This document shows, one piece after another, positions 10,060-21,575 of a stretch of DNA of 64,000 nt (position 1 is the stretch's first letter; the number at the start of each line of letters is the position of its first letter). This stretch comes from Apium graveolens (taxonomy: Eukaryota; Streptophyta; Magnoliopsida; Apiales; Apiaceae). The position numbers and the translations under genes were made by a program. The stretch spans positions 311,442,565 through 311,506,564 of the forward strand of contig NC_133648.1 of NCBI RefSeq assembly GCF_009905375.1, read 5' to 3'. A model generated the notes under the pieces. It saw nothing but the letters and a program-made list of their open reading frames with translations. It made no database searches and was not told the origin of the DNA.

Positions 10060-12318
10060 ATGAGTAAGAAGGATATTGGAGTGAAGATTCCAATTCTGGA
10101 AAGAGATAATTATCATCACTGGAAAGTGAAGATGCATCTACATCTTCTCTCTCAAGATGAAAGCTACATCAACTGCATTGAGAATGGTCCTCAAATCCCT
10201 CATAAAGTGGCCACAGCTGCCACTGCCACATTTGCTGTTGGACGGTCTATTCCCAAGCCAAAAGCAGAATGGACTGATGAAGATATTGAAGAGGTTCACA
10301 AGGACAAGAAGGCCATGAACATTCTGTTTAATGGCCTAGACAAAGATATGTTTGATAATGTCATTAACAGCCAAACTGCTATGGAAATTTGGGATACTGT
10401 GCAACTTATCTGTGAAGGTACTGAACAAGTTAGAGAAAACAAAATGCAGCTTCTCATTCAACAGTATGAATATTTTCATTCTGAAGAAGGAGAATCATTG
10501 AATGATACCTTCAATAGATTTCAGAAATTGTTGAATGGATTGAAGCTGTATGGCAGAGTGTACCAAGTCAAGGATTCCAACCTAAAATAAGCCTATGACT
10601 GTTTCACTAAGGAATTTTCAAGATTATAAGGACTTCACACTTGAAAGATTATATGGAATTTTGAAGACCTATGAACTTGAGATGGAGCAAGATGAGCTGT
10701 TGGAGAAGGGAAAGAGAAAAGGTGGATCAGTTGCACTTGTAGCTGAAAATGAGAGAACTGAAGCCAGGAATGAAGAAAAGACAATGCCAAGTCTCAAAAT
10801 TGGCACAAGAAAATCAGAATCAAACAAGGGAAAGGAGCAAGCAGCTGAGGTTGAAGACAATTCCAGTCAAGATGACTCTGATGATGTTGATGAACATCTG
10901 GCTTTTCTGTCTAGAAGGTTTGCAAAGATGAAATTCAAGAAAAACACTAGAGCCACTAAGCCAAACAAGAACATGGTGGACAAATCTAAGTTCAAGTGTT
11001 ATAACTGTGGCACAAGTGGACACTTTGCAAGTGAGTGCAGAAAGCCAACTTCTGAAAAGAAGAAATTTGAGCAAGTGGATTACAAAAAGAAATATTTCGA
11101 ATTGCTCAAACAAAAGGAAAGGGCTTTTCTGACTCAGGAAAATGACTGGGCAGCTGATGGAGCCAATTAAGATGATGATATGGAGTATGTCAACTTAGCC
11201 CTGATGGCTAATTCTGATGAAAATGAAACTCGTTCATCAAGCAACCAGGTAATCACTACTGACCTCTCTCAGCTTTCTAAAAATGAATGCAATGAAGCTA
11301 TAAATGATATGTCCAATGAATTATACCATTTACGTGTTTTCCTTAAATCACTGGCTAAAGAGAACACAAGAATTAAAGAAAATAATTTGTTTTTAAGTGA
11401 TAGGAATGCTGTTAGAGGGTAAGGTAATTGAGCTTGAAAAGATTAAAATCAAATGCTTATCTGTTGAGAGTGAACTAGAAGAGTCTGTTAAGAAAGTAGA
11501 AGTTCTTTCTAGACAACTAGAACGTGAGCAAGATGTAATCAAGGCCTGGAAAACATCGAGGGATGTTAATGCTCAAATTGTCAAGGTTCAAGGAATTGAA
11601 TCACTCTGTGAGAATGCCTGGAAGAAAAACAAAAAGGAAATATAATTAATTGATGGACTGTCAATGGATGTGGAATCAACGGATGATGAAAGTCATCCGT
11701 TGAAGGAAGAAAAGGAGCATCCGTTTGAATATAGGACACATGACTTTAGATCAGTTAAAAAATAGGCTTAAGTTGGTTAAGGATAAAAAGGAAACTAAAT
11801 GAAAATCTAATAGAAATGGGAAGGTAGGGATTAACAAACACAATAATTACACACCTGATAAGTATGCTCCTAGAAAAAGTTGTGTGCATTGTAGTAGTGT
11901 TAATAATCTATCTGCTAACTGCAAATCTGTTAAGAATGCTCCCATGTCTTTAACTCCCTCTATGCCTAACATGTCTATGTCACCACTGCATGCTATGCCT
12001 GTTATGTCTCAACCTAATCCACATGCACATTTTGCAAACATGCCATATGTTAATAATCCTTATTTTGCTGCATTTAGTATGCCTCAAATGCCATACAACA
12101 TGCCTATGTGGAATAATATATTTGCACAATCTATGCCTTATCAAATTCAATCAAATGTGCTAAATGATTCTATGACTAACCCTACACTTTAACCAACTAC
12201 ATCTGAGATCAAGGTTGACTCAAAGTTACCTAAGTCAAAAGGTGCAGGAAGTGTGAAGTCTAGGAAAAAGACTAACAAGGCTGGACCCAAGGAAACTTGG
12301 GTACCAAAATCAACTTGA
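10060..12318 (+). pseudogene. copia gag (capsid/nucleocapsid), broken
   Basis: This is the structural Gag that packages element RNA. The ATG at 10060 follows the PBS closely. The N-terminal part (10060-10590) has the copia gag pattern FNGLDKDMFDNV, ETAMEIWDTV-like and QQYEYFHSEEGESLNDTFNRF. It ends at a TAA at 10588, where a short deletion plus frameshift appears to have removed about ten residues; the frame resumes at 10595. A CCHC zinc knuckle (CYNCGTSGHFASEC) lies at 10997-11038. A TAA interrupts at 11168. A coiled-coil segment (11180-11643) changes frame near 11400. The 3' part, a Met/Pro/Asn-rich tail, is open at 11881-12192. It starts with a second knuckle whose His is replaced by Asn (codon 11905-11907). 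After a TAA at 12190 the frame ends with WVPKST and TGA at 12316. Confidence 0.85.
11661..11703. repeat. TCAACGGAT motif group in the gag 3' part
   Basis: A near-copy TCAATGGAT lies at 11661. Exact TCAACGGAT at 11676 is followed by its inverse ATCCGTTGA at 11695, with 10 nt between them. A further imperfect copy lies near 11719. These are in gag-derived sequence that is now frame-disrupted. Confidence 0.65.
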
Positions 12319-12356
12319 TTTGATTTTGTTGCGTGCAGGGAAAAAGAAGGAATCTA

Positions 12357-15300
12357 TGGTACTTGGACAGTGGTTGTTCAAGGCACATGACTGGGAGATT
12401 TCACCCTGCTCACAGAGTTCAAGGAGAAAGCTGGCCCTAACATAACCTTTGGAGATGACAACAAAGGGTTCACTATGGGATATGGCTTGATTTCAAAGGA
12501 AAATGTCATCATTGATGAAGTTGCATTAGTTGATGGTCTCAAACACAATCTATTGAGCATTAGTCAACTATGTGACAGAGGGAATACTGTTTCCTTCAAT
12601 TCTGAAGCCTGTGTTGTCACAAGTAAGAAGGACAGCAAAGTGGTTCTAACTGGAGTTAGAGAAGGGAATGTGTACTTGGCTGACTTCAACTCTACATATG
12701 CAGAATCAATTACTTGTCTTTTCAGCAAAGCAAGTCAAGATGAAAGTTGGCTATGGCACAAGAAGCTGTCCCATTTGAATTTCAAGACAATGAATGATCT
12801 AGTCAAAAAGGACTTAGTTAAAGGAATGCCTCTAGTGGAATTCTCAAGGGATGGACTGTGTGATGCTTGTCAGAAAGGGAAGCAAAAGAGAGCATCATTC
12901 GGTAAGAAGCTTGAATCAGCAATTGATGAACCATTACAACTGCTACACATGGATCTTTTTGGACCATTCAATATATTGTCAATTTCAAGGAAAAGATACT
13001 GCCTAGTGATTGTAGATGATTTCTCAAAGTTTTCATGGACCTATTTTCTTGGATCAAAGGATGAAGCTAGTGAAATCATTATCAATCATATCAAGCAAGT
13101 CAACAACCATCCAGATTTCAAAGTAAGGAATATCAGGAGTGACAATGGAACTGAGTTCAGGAATACTACCATGAGGTTGTTCTGTGAAGAAAATGGGATC
13201 ATGCTTGAGTTCTCAGCTCCAAGAACTCCACAACAGAATGGTGTGGTGGAAAGGAAGAACATATCACTAATTGAAGTTGCAAGAACAATGCTTGAAGAGT
13301 CAAAACTCCCAACATATTTTTGGGCTGAGGCTGTTAACTGTGCATGTTACACTCAGAATATTTCTCTGATCAATCAGGCAAAAGGCATGACTCTCTATCA
13401 ATTATTCAAGAGAAGAAAACCAACCTTAAACTTCCTTCATGTCTTTGGTTGCAAATGCTACATTCTAAGGAACCAACCTGATCACAAAGGAAAGTTTGAT
13501 GTAAAGGCTGATGAAGGGATATTTGTTGGTTAATCTGCTGGAAAATCATATAGGGTCTACGATCTAAGAGCCAACATTGTTCTGGAATCTGTGCATGTTG
13601 TGTTTGATGATAAAAAGATTGATGGAATTACAGATGAGGGACATCATGAAGGACTCAAATTTGACAATATTGAGATATATTGTGATGATAGTGAAGATGA
13701 GAATGATGGAGAAGACACTTCAAAAAGGATTCAAAATCTGCCTTTGGATAATGCACAAAATGCTGCATCAGTTGAAAGTCATAATTCAGCATCCGTTGAC
13801 AGAAGTAATGCAACATCCGTTGAAAGACAAAGTGCATCATCTGTTGAAGTACATAATGGAGCATCCGTTGATCATAGTTCATCAACGGATAATCAATTTA
13901 CATCATCAGTTGATAGAACTCCCAGTTCCTCACAAAGGACCAATAACACAGGGGGAGTTTCAACCAATCAATACTCTATCTCACATCATGACAATACTGA
14001 GGCAACCTCATCTAGAGCTAATCTACCACCTCAAAGGAAATGGACCAAGAATTATCCTTTTGAACTAATCATTGGTGATGCAACATCTAAGGTGCAAACT
14101 AGAAGGGCTACTCAAGATGAATGTCTATACAATAGTTTTCTATCACAAGAGGAACCTAAGAGAGTGGAAGAAGCTCTATTGGATCCAGATTGGATTTTAG
14201 CAATGCAAGAGGAGCTAAACCAATTTGAGAGGAACAAAGTATGGAAGCTGGTACCCAAGCCAACGAACAAAAGTTCCATTGACACAAAATGGGTATTCAG
14301 AAACAAGATGGATGAAAATGGCATTGTCATAAGGAATAAAGCTAGATTGGTAGCCAAGGGCTACTCTCAACAAGAGGGAATAGATTTTGATGAGACATTT
14401 GCTCCTGTTGCAAGACTTGAAGCCATCAGAATTTTTCTAGCCTATGCAGCCCATGCCAATTTCAAAGTCTATCAAATGGATGTCAAGAGTGCATTTCTGA
14501 ATGGAGAATTGGAGGAAGAAGTTTATGTGAGCCAACCTCCAGGGTTTGAAGATCCAAATTTTCCAAACCATGTGTATTATCTGTTGAAAGCACTCTATGG
14601 ACTAAAGCAAGCACCTAGAGCCTGGTATGAGACTTTGTCAAAATTTCTCCTAGATAATTACCTCACAAGAGGTACTATTGACAAAACTCTTTTCTTTAGA
14701 AATGTTAATGACTCTACAATACTTGTTCAAATTTATGTAGATGATATTATATTTGGTTCTACAGATGATAAACTTTGTAAAAAGTTTGCTAAGTTAATGC
14801 AAAGTAAATATGAAATGAGCATGATGGGAGAGCTAACTTATTTTCTTGGTTTACAAGTTAAACAAGTTAGTGGTGGAATTTTTATTAGTCAAACTAAATA
14901 TATTTATGATCTCTTAAAGAAGTTTGACTTAATGGAATGTTCATCTGCAAAAACTCCCATGGCCACTGCCACTAAGCTAGAATTAAACAAGGTTGAAAAG
15001 TCTGTGGACATTACAAGCTATAGAGGCATGGTTGGTTCACTTCTATATTTAACTGCCAGTAGACCTGATATAATGTTTTCTACATGTCTTTGTGCTAGAT
15101 TTCAAGCTGATCCTAAAGAATCTCACTTAGTTGCTATTAAAAGAATTTTCAGATATCTCAAAGGGACTCCAAATCTAGGAATTTGGTACCCTAGAGAGTC
15201 TGGTTTTGATCTAATTGGCTACTCAGATGCAGATTATGCAGGTTGCAAAATAGACAGGAAAAGTACAACTGGCACCTGTCAATTTCTAGGGAATAAGCTT

Positions 15301-15678
15301 GTGTCATGGTTCAGTAAGAAGCAAAATTATGTTTCTACATCAACAGCTGAAGCTGAGTACATTGCTGCAGGTAGTTGCTGTGCACAGATATTATGGATGA
15401 GGAATCAACTATTTGACTATGGGCTAAATGTTGACAAAATTCCAATATTTTGTGACAACACAAGTGCCATTGCCATTACTGAAAATCCAGTGCAGCATTC
15501 AAGAACCAAGCACATTGACATCAAGTACCACTTCATAAGGGAACATGTGATGAATGGTACAGTGGAACTTCATTTTGTTCCAAGTGAAAAATAGATTACA
15601 TACATATTTACCAAGCCACTTGATGAATCAACATTCACAAGATTAGTAAGTGAGCTAGGTATGCTTAATTATTCCTAA
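12357..15678 (+). pseudogene. copia pol: protease-integrase-RT-RNase H, broken
   Basis: The polyprotein replicates and integrates the element. Protease: WYLDSGCSRHMT starts at 12357 with the catalytic DSG (Asp codon 12366-12368). A one-base frame change near 12403 follows. Integrase: the zinc-binding part carries LWHKKLSHLNF and CDACQKGK, then the DDE core HMDLFGPF, RSDNGTEF and NGVVERKN. A hinge with five octapeptide repeats lies at 13767-13885. [31 protein letters not shown] and the catalytic YVDDIIFGS near 14738. RNase [28 protein letters not shown] and [11 protein letters not shown]. Defects are the protease frameshift, TAA at 13531 just after the integrase core ([17 protein letters not shown]) and TAG at 15592 before the conserved IFTKPLDESTF tail. 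The tail stays in frame to TAA at 15676. All catalytic residues I checked are intact, so decay is recent. Confidence 0.92.
13767..13913 (+). repeat. 24-bp coding repeat carrying the ATCCGTTGA word
   Basis: ATCCGTTGA or one-mismatch variants start at 13767, 13791, 13815, 13839 and 13863, exactly 24 bp apart. They encode octapeptide repeats of the form (A/S/T)SV(E/D)xxxx. An inverse copy TCAACGGAT at 13882 and a variant at 13905 follow. The repeat occupies the low-complexity hinge between integrase and RT, which tolerates insertions. It links the non-coding LTR word to coding sequence in the same element. Confidence 0.85.
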
Positions 15679-15763
15679 ATTCATGTTCTAATTGTAATTT
15701 GTTTTGTAGTCTGAAATGAATTTGTTGTAAGAACAAAGTTGGCTTTAAGTAAAGTTTATTCTG

Positions 15764-15978
15764 TCAATGGATATTCCCTATCCGTTGAAAGCCAAAATTG
15801 TTCTATCAACGGATGTCCATTATCCGTTGAAAGACAAATACATTTCTGGTAATTTTATCCTTCAACGGATAAAACTGTGTTAATCTTCAACGGATAACTG
15901 TTTACCTCATTCGTTGAAGTGTCACATCAGTCATTTTGAGTGAGTCACAGCCGTTGATTCTATTTACTTAACCGTTGA
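15764..15978. promoter_or_regulatory. TCAACGGAT cluster upstream of the copia 3' ORF
   Basis: Exact words lie at 15780, 15806, 15822, 15862 and 15887, with one-mismatch copies at 15764, 15909, 15949 and 15970. Two inverted pairs with a 7-nt spacer occur, at 15764-15788 (one mismatch) and 15806-15830 (perfect 9-bp arms). The cluster is 135-350 bp upstream of a TATA box at 16113, mirroring the arrangement in the LTR. The spacer around it (15679-16230) has no ORF. Confidence 0.7.
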
Positions 15979-16112
15979 TACATATATATACATAGTTGTA
16001 TGTATTAAAGGCAGTTTTTAGAATACATACAGTTTTTCTTTTATTCTCAAACGACTATAATTCACTTAAAAATATTGTTTAATCATTCTCCTTATGTTTT
16101 AATTTGAGAAAG

Positions 16113-16120
16113 TATAAAAG
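16113..16120 (+). promoter_or_regulatory. Candidate internal promoter TATA box for the 3' ORF
   Basis: TATAAAAG lies 118 bp before the ATG at 16231. The sequence between is pyrimidine-rich just before the start (TTTTACTCTCTTTCTCTCCC, then CACAACA before ATG), typical of a plant 5' UTR. It suggests the 3' ORF could be transcribed separately from the LTR transcript. Transcript data are absent. Confidence 0.45.
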
Positions 16121-16230
16121 CCCCTTTGAATTCTTATTTTTAGTTTACGCTTTCTTACAATTGTCAAAAGCTTTTACTCTCTTTCTCTCCCAAAACTCTC
16201 AACTTTTCTCTGCAACTTCTACTCACAACA

Positions 16231-16373
16231 ATGGCACCAGTAGTAAAGATAATGTCCCAATCTGGGTTTGTCCATAAGAAAAACAATTTCGTAGCTTTGG
16301 TGGAAAAGAATGAAGCCCACTCAGATTATCACAAGATGATGGACTTCATCAAAAACCGTAAACTAAGCTATGC
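16231..16373 (+). pseudogene. copia 3' ORF, N-terminal part, split by insertion
   Basis: The first 47 codons of the additional Sirevirus-position ORF begin MAPVVKIMSQSGFVHKKNNF and end KNRKLSYA. The frame then enters the inserted LTR and stops at 16417, so the last residues of the apparent ORF are LTR sequence. The original frame resumes at 59699 with (SYA)MLEAPMIYCKVVEEMW. I cannot name a function. The position is that of the env-like ORF of some Sireviruses, but no signal peptide or membrane segment is visible in this part. Confidence 0.8.
16369..16373. other. Left target-site duplication TATGC
   Basis: These five bases abut the first LTR base (16374) and match TATGC at 59699-59703 just after the last LTR. 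Together they define one integration event for the whole composite. Confidence 0.92.
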
Positions 16374-18554
16374 TGTAATAACCCCAATTTTTGGGAATTT
16401 TTTTTTGAAACCCTTATGAATAGTGTTTTTGCTGATTGAGAAATTTTTTTCATGTCACACTATGTAGGGTTCTGATATGGATATTCTGAGGTTTTATTAG
16501 TACTCTATATGGTATATAAGTGTATGCAAAGATCGTCAGAATCCAATTGCGAACACTTTGATTTTTCCCGGAAATACACTAGATACGGAGAGAATTGAGT
16601 ATAAGGTAACAGGATAAAAAGGATTTAAATTAAAGGATTATAATAGAGGATCATAAAAATAAATATAATGTATTGAGAAAGGTTAAGGGAACCTAAGTAA
16701 TAAGATCCCGGGTATGATCCCTCAAACGATAAACGAAAATGAAAGTTAAGCGAACCGTATAACAGATCAGCGGTCATTAGGCAAACAATTAGAAGCTAAT
16801 CAAAGAGATTAGAAGGGATGATGACATAGCAATGTGACATAAGCATGACATAAGGGGAAGGAGATGTGGTTGATTTAAAACCACACAAAGTCAAGGCTAG
16901 AAAAGTAATTAACCAAAAATAAGACAAAAAGCAACCAACCAAGCCAAAACATTTCATTTTCATCAAAAAAACACAAAACCCCCATTTTCTTCTTCAAGCT
17001 CTCGACCTCTTTTCTTAAAAAATGAAAGTCCAAGCTCCTCCACTTACTATTTAGCAAGGTAATTATCCTAGCTTCTCCTAGTTAAGTTACATACTTCCTA
17101 TAAGTTTAAACTTCTAATTCCAAGCCAATCTTTTTCTATAAATCAAGAAAGAAGATGGTGAATAGTACTTTCTTGAAATTAATTTTTGTGTTCTTGATTT
17201 CTTTGAAAGAACAAGCTTGTAGGAGGTTAGATTAAGGCTTCCATGGGCATTCCAAGGATCTTTCATGGATTAAAAGCTTCAAGGAAGGTATAACTCTTCA
17301 TGATCTTAGCTTTAAGTTTTGTTGTTTAGATTTCCTAATGTTTAGATGAAGGGTTAGGGTAATGGGCGTGTAATCATGTTAAAGCTTGTTATGAGTATTT
17401 TAGTTGGTGAGAGGCATGATTATTGTGTGTTTAGAGATTGGTTGATTTTGTGATATTTTTGGAGTTGGAAATCTTGGTTAATTAGTCAATGAACTTAAGT
17501 AAAACTCTTAGTTCATAATTGAGAAATAAGTATGAATTGGTAACATTGATTTGATGGGGCTGTTGGAGTGTGTTTTGGATAGATGTTGGTGGTATGATTG
17601 ATTTGGGGTTGAATTGTGGTTGGTTTTTAATGGTTTAAATTTGGGAAATCACGTAAACATAGCCGTCGTAACGTCCGATTTTCTTTAGACTGTTTTTGTG
17701 CATAACATTAGGACCCGAGAACCCCCTGATAGATTATGACCATTGCCATGTCTAGATAGCTCGTGTTACAAGCTTCGTTTTGATATGTGGTTCGTTCGAT
17801 TCCGATGCACGGTTTAGGAGAAACGACCATTTTAAGTAACGGCGTTTCGCGAACGAAACTTTTCCCCTCGCCTTACTTTGAAACATAGGTTAAAGACCAA
17901 AAAGGGTTAATTAATGTATGAAACAATTATGGTAAGAGTGTTAGGCAGTTGGTAAGACACTCGCGAAGGAATCGCCTTAAAACTCGTAAAGGTTAAATTA
18001 TTAAAAATGGTGGAGCCGAGGGTACCCGAGTGACTTAAGAGAATCAATAAGCGCAAAACAAGTGTTAGAGTCTAAGTTAGTTAAAGTATAGATTTACAAG
18101 TGACTTTGGTTTAATTCCAACTTACTTGTTGTTTATAGGTTACCAGACTCGTCCCGAGCCATTCGTAACCCCCAGTCGCTCAGGCAAGTTTTCTACCCGT
18201 TATACTGTTGTGGTGATGTATATGTGTATATGCATTATCTTGTGATAGTGCATGATTGTTATTAGCAAATTTTGCGATATATTGGAGCATGCTGATATGG
18301 TATATATGCATGTCTGTTTCGTAATCTGGTTATCTATCTGTTGATTTCAATGCTTATAGTTGCATAATACCTATGCTAGAGATAAGCAAGTAGTTGCGTA
18401 TACCCTTAGTATAGGGGATAAAAGGTGAACATATTTCTAAACCGGGAGTCGATGTTCCCGAGTATATTGTATATATATACATATACATATATATTTATAT
18501 ATATATATGGTTATAGTTTTCAAAACTATTAATCGAATAAGGTTTATTCGATAA

Positions 18555-18819
18555 CTTTATTTTATTTAATGAATATTATTATGAATATTCATTCGAGGGC
18601 TTATGACTTCTTTATTTTATTAAATGAATATTATTTGAATATTCATTCGAGGGCTTATGACTCTTTATATTATTTATTGAATATTATTTCGAATATTATT
18701 CGAGGGCTTATGACTCTTTTATATTATTATTGAATATTACTTGGATATTCATTTGAGGATGTATGACTCCTTTATTTTATGAATATTATTTACAGTATTC
18801 ATTCGAGGTATTATGACTC
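18555..18819. repeat. ~53-bp minisatellite, five units, within each composite LTR
   Basis: TTATGAC words (one GTATGAC) recur at 18601, 18655, 18708, 18761 and 18811. Each is preceded by an ATTCGAGGGC-like word and separated by AT-rich TGAATATTATT sequence. Equivalent arrays lie at about 28348-28612, 38106-38364, 47878-48141 and 57667-57930. All five LTRs keep five units, so the array predates the composite. Confidence 0.85.
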
Positions 18820-19318
18820 CGCTTATTACTTAATAATATTCTTTATTGTATTAAAGAATAAGGTGTCGATAATCAAACTTATTCTTGATTATTCAAATAA
18901 AGATATTACTTTCGTATAAGTATATCTTTGATTATTTGCTATTCATTCGAGTATAAGTTTTCCAACTTCTACCTCCATTATTCTTTATGGGAATATTATT
19001 TAAATAATAATATTCAGACATTTTCTAAATATTCCGGGGACTGGTTTACTTCATTAAATCAGCTTTACTCCAAACACTCTTTAAAGTGTTTTCGAGTCTT
19101 CAAAATGATTTTTAAAAGTTAGAGCGGATCCCAAAACTCATTTTTATATTTAAGATCTTCCTTTTTAAGGGGATTTAAATACTTGCTCAAAACCTGAGAG
19201 ATCCGGCTCTGTGGTGTATTTTATATTCGCAACACGGTTGCAGTTTTGGTAAATGAATTGATTACTTACCCAACGTTCGGGAAGTAAGTCCATCTATTGA
19301 GTCGGCATAAGCAACATG

Positions 19319-19396
19319 GGCTCAGTGGGCGTCCATGATAGTGTAAGTGGCTCAGTGGGAGTCCATCAAATGCATAAGTGGCTGAGTGGCAGTCCA
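19319..19396. repeat. 30-bp trimer GGCTCAGTGGGNGTCCAT in each composite LTR
   Basis: Three units start at 19319, 19349 and 19380; the third is diverged (GGCTGAGTGGCAGTCCA). Equivalents are 29112-29189, 38854-38931, 48641-48718 and 58430-58507. Confidence 0.8.
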
Positions 19397-19609
19397 GCAT
19401 AAGGTCCTATTACGACCAGGGCGATGACCAGTGGGGAATTCGTCCATCTACTAGTAGAAAAGGTTACTTATGGGTATCTTTGCCTGATCAGCAAGATACC
19501 TGGTTTATGCCAAAATTCTTTTCCTTTCCAAATTTATTGGATATTGCAACTCTGTTCATACTTTACCTGACAGAGGATTTCAGGAAATGTATAAAGAAGA
19601 TGTATATGT

Positions 19610-19611
<2 letters not shown>

Positions 19612-19641
<30 letters not shown>
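19612..19641. repeat. (AT)n microsatellite in the LTR, length differs per copy
   Basis: By my count the tract is (AT)15 in LTR1, 12 in LTR2 (near 29405), 14 in LTR3 (near 39148), 13 in LTR4 (near 48934) and 9 in LTR5 (near 58723). No two copies share a length, unlike the near-identity of flanking sequence. Part of this may be sequencing error. Confidence 0.75.
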
Positions 19642-19645
<4 letters not shown>

Positions 19646-20603
19646 ACTTAATGAAGTATATCCTAACTTCATTTCCTTTAATAATATTTCAAAGATTGAA
19701 TCTATTCAAGTCTTATCTTGTGGTCTCATCAGTGGGATGAACTTTTGAAATTAATTATAACTTGAACGGTGGTAGTTCAAGTAGTATTTGGAAAAGATAT
19801 AAGTATATTGGAGTATCTTGTAACTTCATCTTTTAAACTTATATCTAGTTAATAATTGTCTTATGAATGACAAAGATTTTCAGAAAAAAGTTGAGACAAG
19901 GTTAGATATATTAGATCACCTTGCAACGATACTTTTTATACAGTTATAAACTAGAACTTTGTGTATATTATGCATGGAAGAGGACTTCCAAGATTTTGAA
20001 AAGTATATATGTATATATATATACTGACTATTTTGCGACTTCATCGCATTAAAATATCAAACTTGGTTCATTTCTTTTGACCAAGACTTTCATGAGTACT
20101 ATGAGAAGGCTCATATATTGTTAATCATTATACATATTATTTTGGTGGGCTTGCTGCTCACCCTTGTTTTCTTCTTTCATCACACAACATCAGATAGACA
20201 AGATGAACAGGACCAAGCTCCCAATTCGCGAGCGGATAGGAAACATTCCGCAGTTTTCTATAGGTGTTGAAGTCACTGTAGCTGAGGTAGGGAAATACCA
20301 ATAGACTAGGCTTCAACTTTTGATGTACCAGATTATGTATATTTACGAATTGTAATAATGGCAAAGAAAATGTAAATTTATTCAGAAAACCTTCTAAGGT
20401 GTATTGGCAGATAATTGTGGAATAAAATGACTTGTGATTATTTTTGGATGTTCATCTCTGAGACTATAACGTGTGGTGGGTGTGTTTATTGTGGGGTCAC
20501 AGTACAGAGTAGTTGATTAATTATTAAGGTTGGGTGTTACTAAGGGAAATGGAACTCGTGACAACCCGGATCTCCGACTCCGGATCTGGGGGTGTTACAG
20601 AAG

Positions 20604-20615
20604 TGGTATCAGAGC
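20604..20615 (+). other. PBS of INT1 (copies at the start of INT2-4)
   Basis: TGGTATCAGAGC lies 4 nt after the LTR1 end. Identical sites follow LTR2 (30391-30402), LTR3 (40137-40148) and LTR4 (49924-49935). None follows LTR5, where the copia ORF resumes. Confidence 0.92.
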
Positions 20616-21034
20616 TAAGCGTTATAAACCTCAGAGATGATGTGACGTTAAGATAATAAGTTCACTAAGATAATAAGAACTCTTGCCAAGTTCATAGTCG
20701 GGCTACCTAACGTAGTATTGACAGTTAAAACCCTTATGGGAACTCTTATAAATATCGTGATAGAAGCGTAGTTCGTTATCGTAGACGGTAGCGGGCTTCC
20801 GAACCCTGAGGTTGAGGAGCAACAATGCGATGATGTTTATTACTTATTAAAGATCAGATTATGGATCTGATAGAGCGTCCTAACGCGGGATCGGATGATG
20901 TTCATATTGAGGATATAACGGTTGAGGATGTTGTCCTAGAAGGGATAGTGCTGAGGAGGATCCCATGGAGGATCCTGACAAGAATGAATAAAGGACCACT
21001 GAGGAATTGATGACCATGGTTAGGTCGACTACCA

Positions 21035-21575
21035 GAGGTAGGATTGGTCGGTCACTACCAGAGGTTCGTTCAAGTTTGTAAAGATAGTCTCCCCTTTAAC
21101 GCGGCTTACTCATAAGACTGAGAAGTTCGAATAGACAGAGAAATGCGAGAACAGCTTTTAAGAACTGAAGCAAAGGTTGGTGACGGCCCCTATGTTGGCG
21201 TTGCCGGATGGAAAAAGGAGATTTTGTGATTTGTAAGTGACGCTTCGTATAAGGAATTAGGGTGCTTTTATACAGCACAACAAGGTACTCGCGTACATGT
21301 CAAGACAATCGAGGTAATATGAAATTCGATATCCCCACCCATGAGCTTGGGCTCGTGGCAATAGTTTTGCCCTAAATATTGGAGGCACTACTGGTATGAA
21401 TAGAAGTGCGAGATTTACATAAACCATAGGAGCTATAGTACATTTTTACGTAGAAAGAGCTCAACATACGCCAGAGGAGGCGGTTAGAGCTAATCAAGAA
21501 TTATGATTGGGAGATTCTTTATCATTCGGGGAAAGCCAATGTGGTGGCTGATGCCCTTAGTAAAAAGGAGAGGCT
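21035..21575 (+). pseudogene. RT-connection/RNase H remnant in INT1
   Basis: Short in-frame pieces match Ty3/gypsy order: LVGHYQRFVQ (RT connection), LKQRLVTAPMLALPDGK, QHNKVLAYMSRQ and YDWEILYHSGKANVVADALS (21502 on), the last being the RNase H end with HxGKxNxVADALS. Frameshifts and stops separate them. Equivalents are near 30822-31360, 40568-41105 and 50355-50895. In INT3 one G is missing near 41073, inside the NVVADAL codons. Confidence 0.8.

Larger units (their letters stand above)
16374..20599 (+). mobile_element. LTR1 of the composite (type A)
   Basis: This LTR is 4226 bp, TGTAATAACC...GTGTTACA. Type A diagnostic bases shared with LTR3 include CCCCTGATAGATTATGACC near 17725 and CCGACTCCGG near 20575. 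It contains the 53-bp minisatellite, the 30-bp trimer and (AT)15. It holds no real gene: the 120-codon ORF near 19378 has no ATG at its start and runs through the AT microsatellite. Confidence 0.93.

Noticed and set aside
12326..12340. Possible splice acceptor (GCGTGCAG) between gag and protease
   Set aside because: No convincing donor found and the bases are equally explained as coding sequence before the protease motif.
13577..14068. 163-codon plus-strand ORF overlapping pol
   Set aside because: It is in another frame of the integrase-RT hinge; its repeats come from the 24-bp repeat seen out of frame.
16374..16419. Last residues of the ORF starting at 16231
   Set aside because: They are translated LTR1 sequence after the insertion point, not native protein.
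19378..19740. 120-codon ORF starting near 19378, repeated in other LTRs (29171, 48700, 58489)
   Set aside because: It lies inside the LTR, has no ATG at its start, runs through the 30-bp repeat and the AT microsatellite, and its C-terminus changes with microsatellite length (it is 89 codons in LTR4).
20604..20615. tRNA gene at the TGGTATCAGAGC sites
   Set aside because: Only the 12-nt primer-binding complement is present, with no cloverleaf around it.
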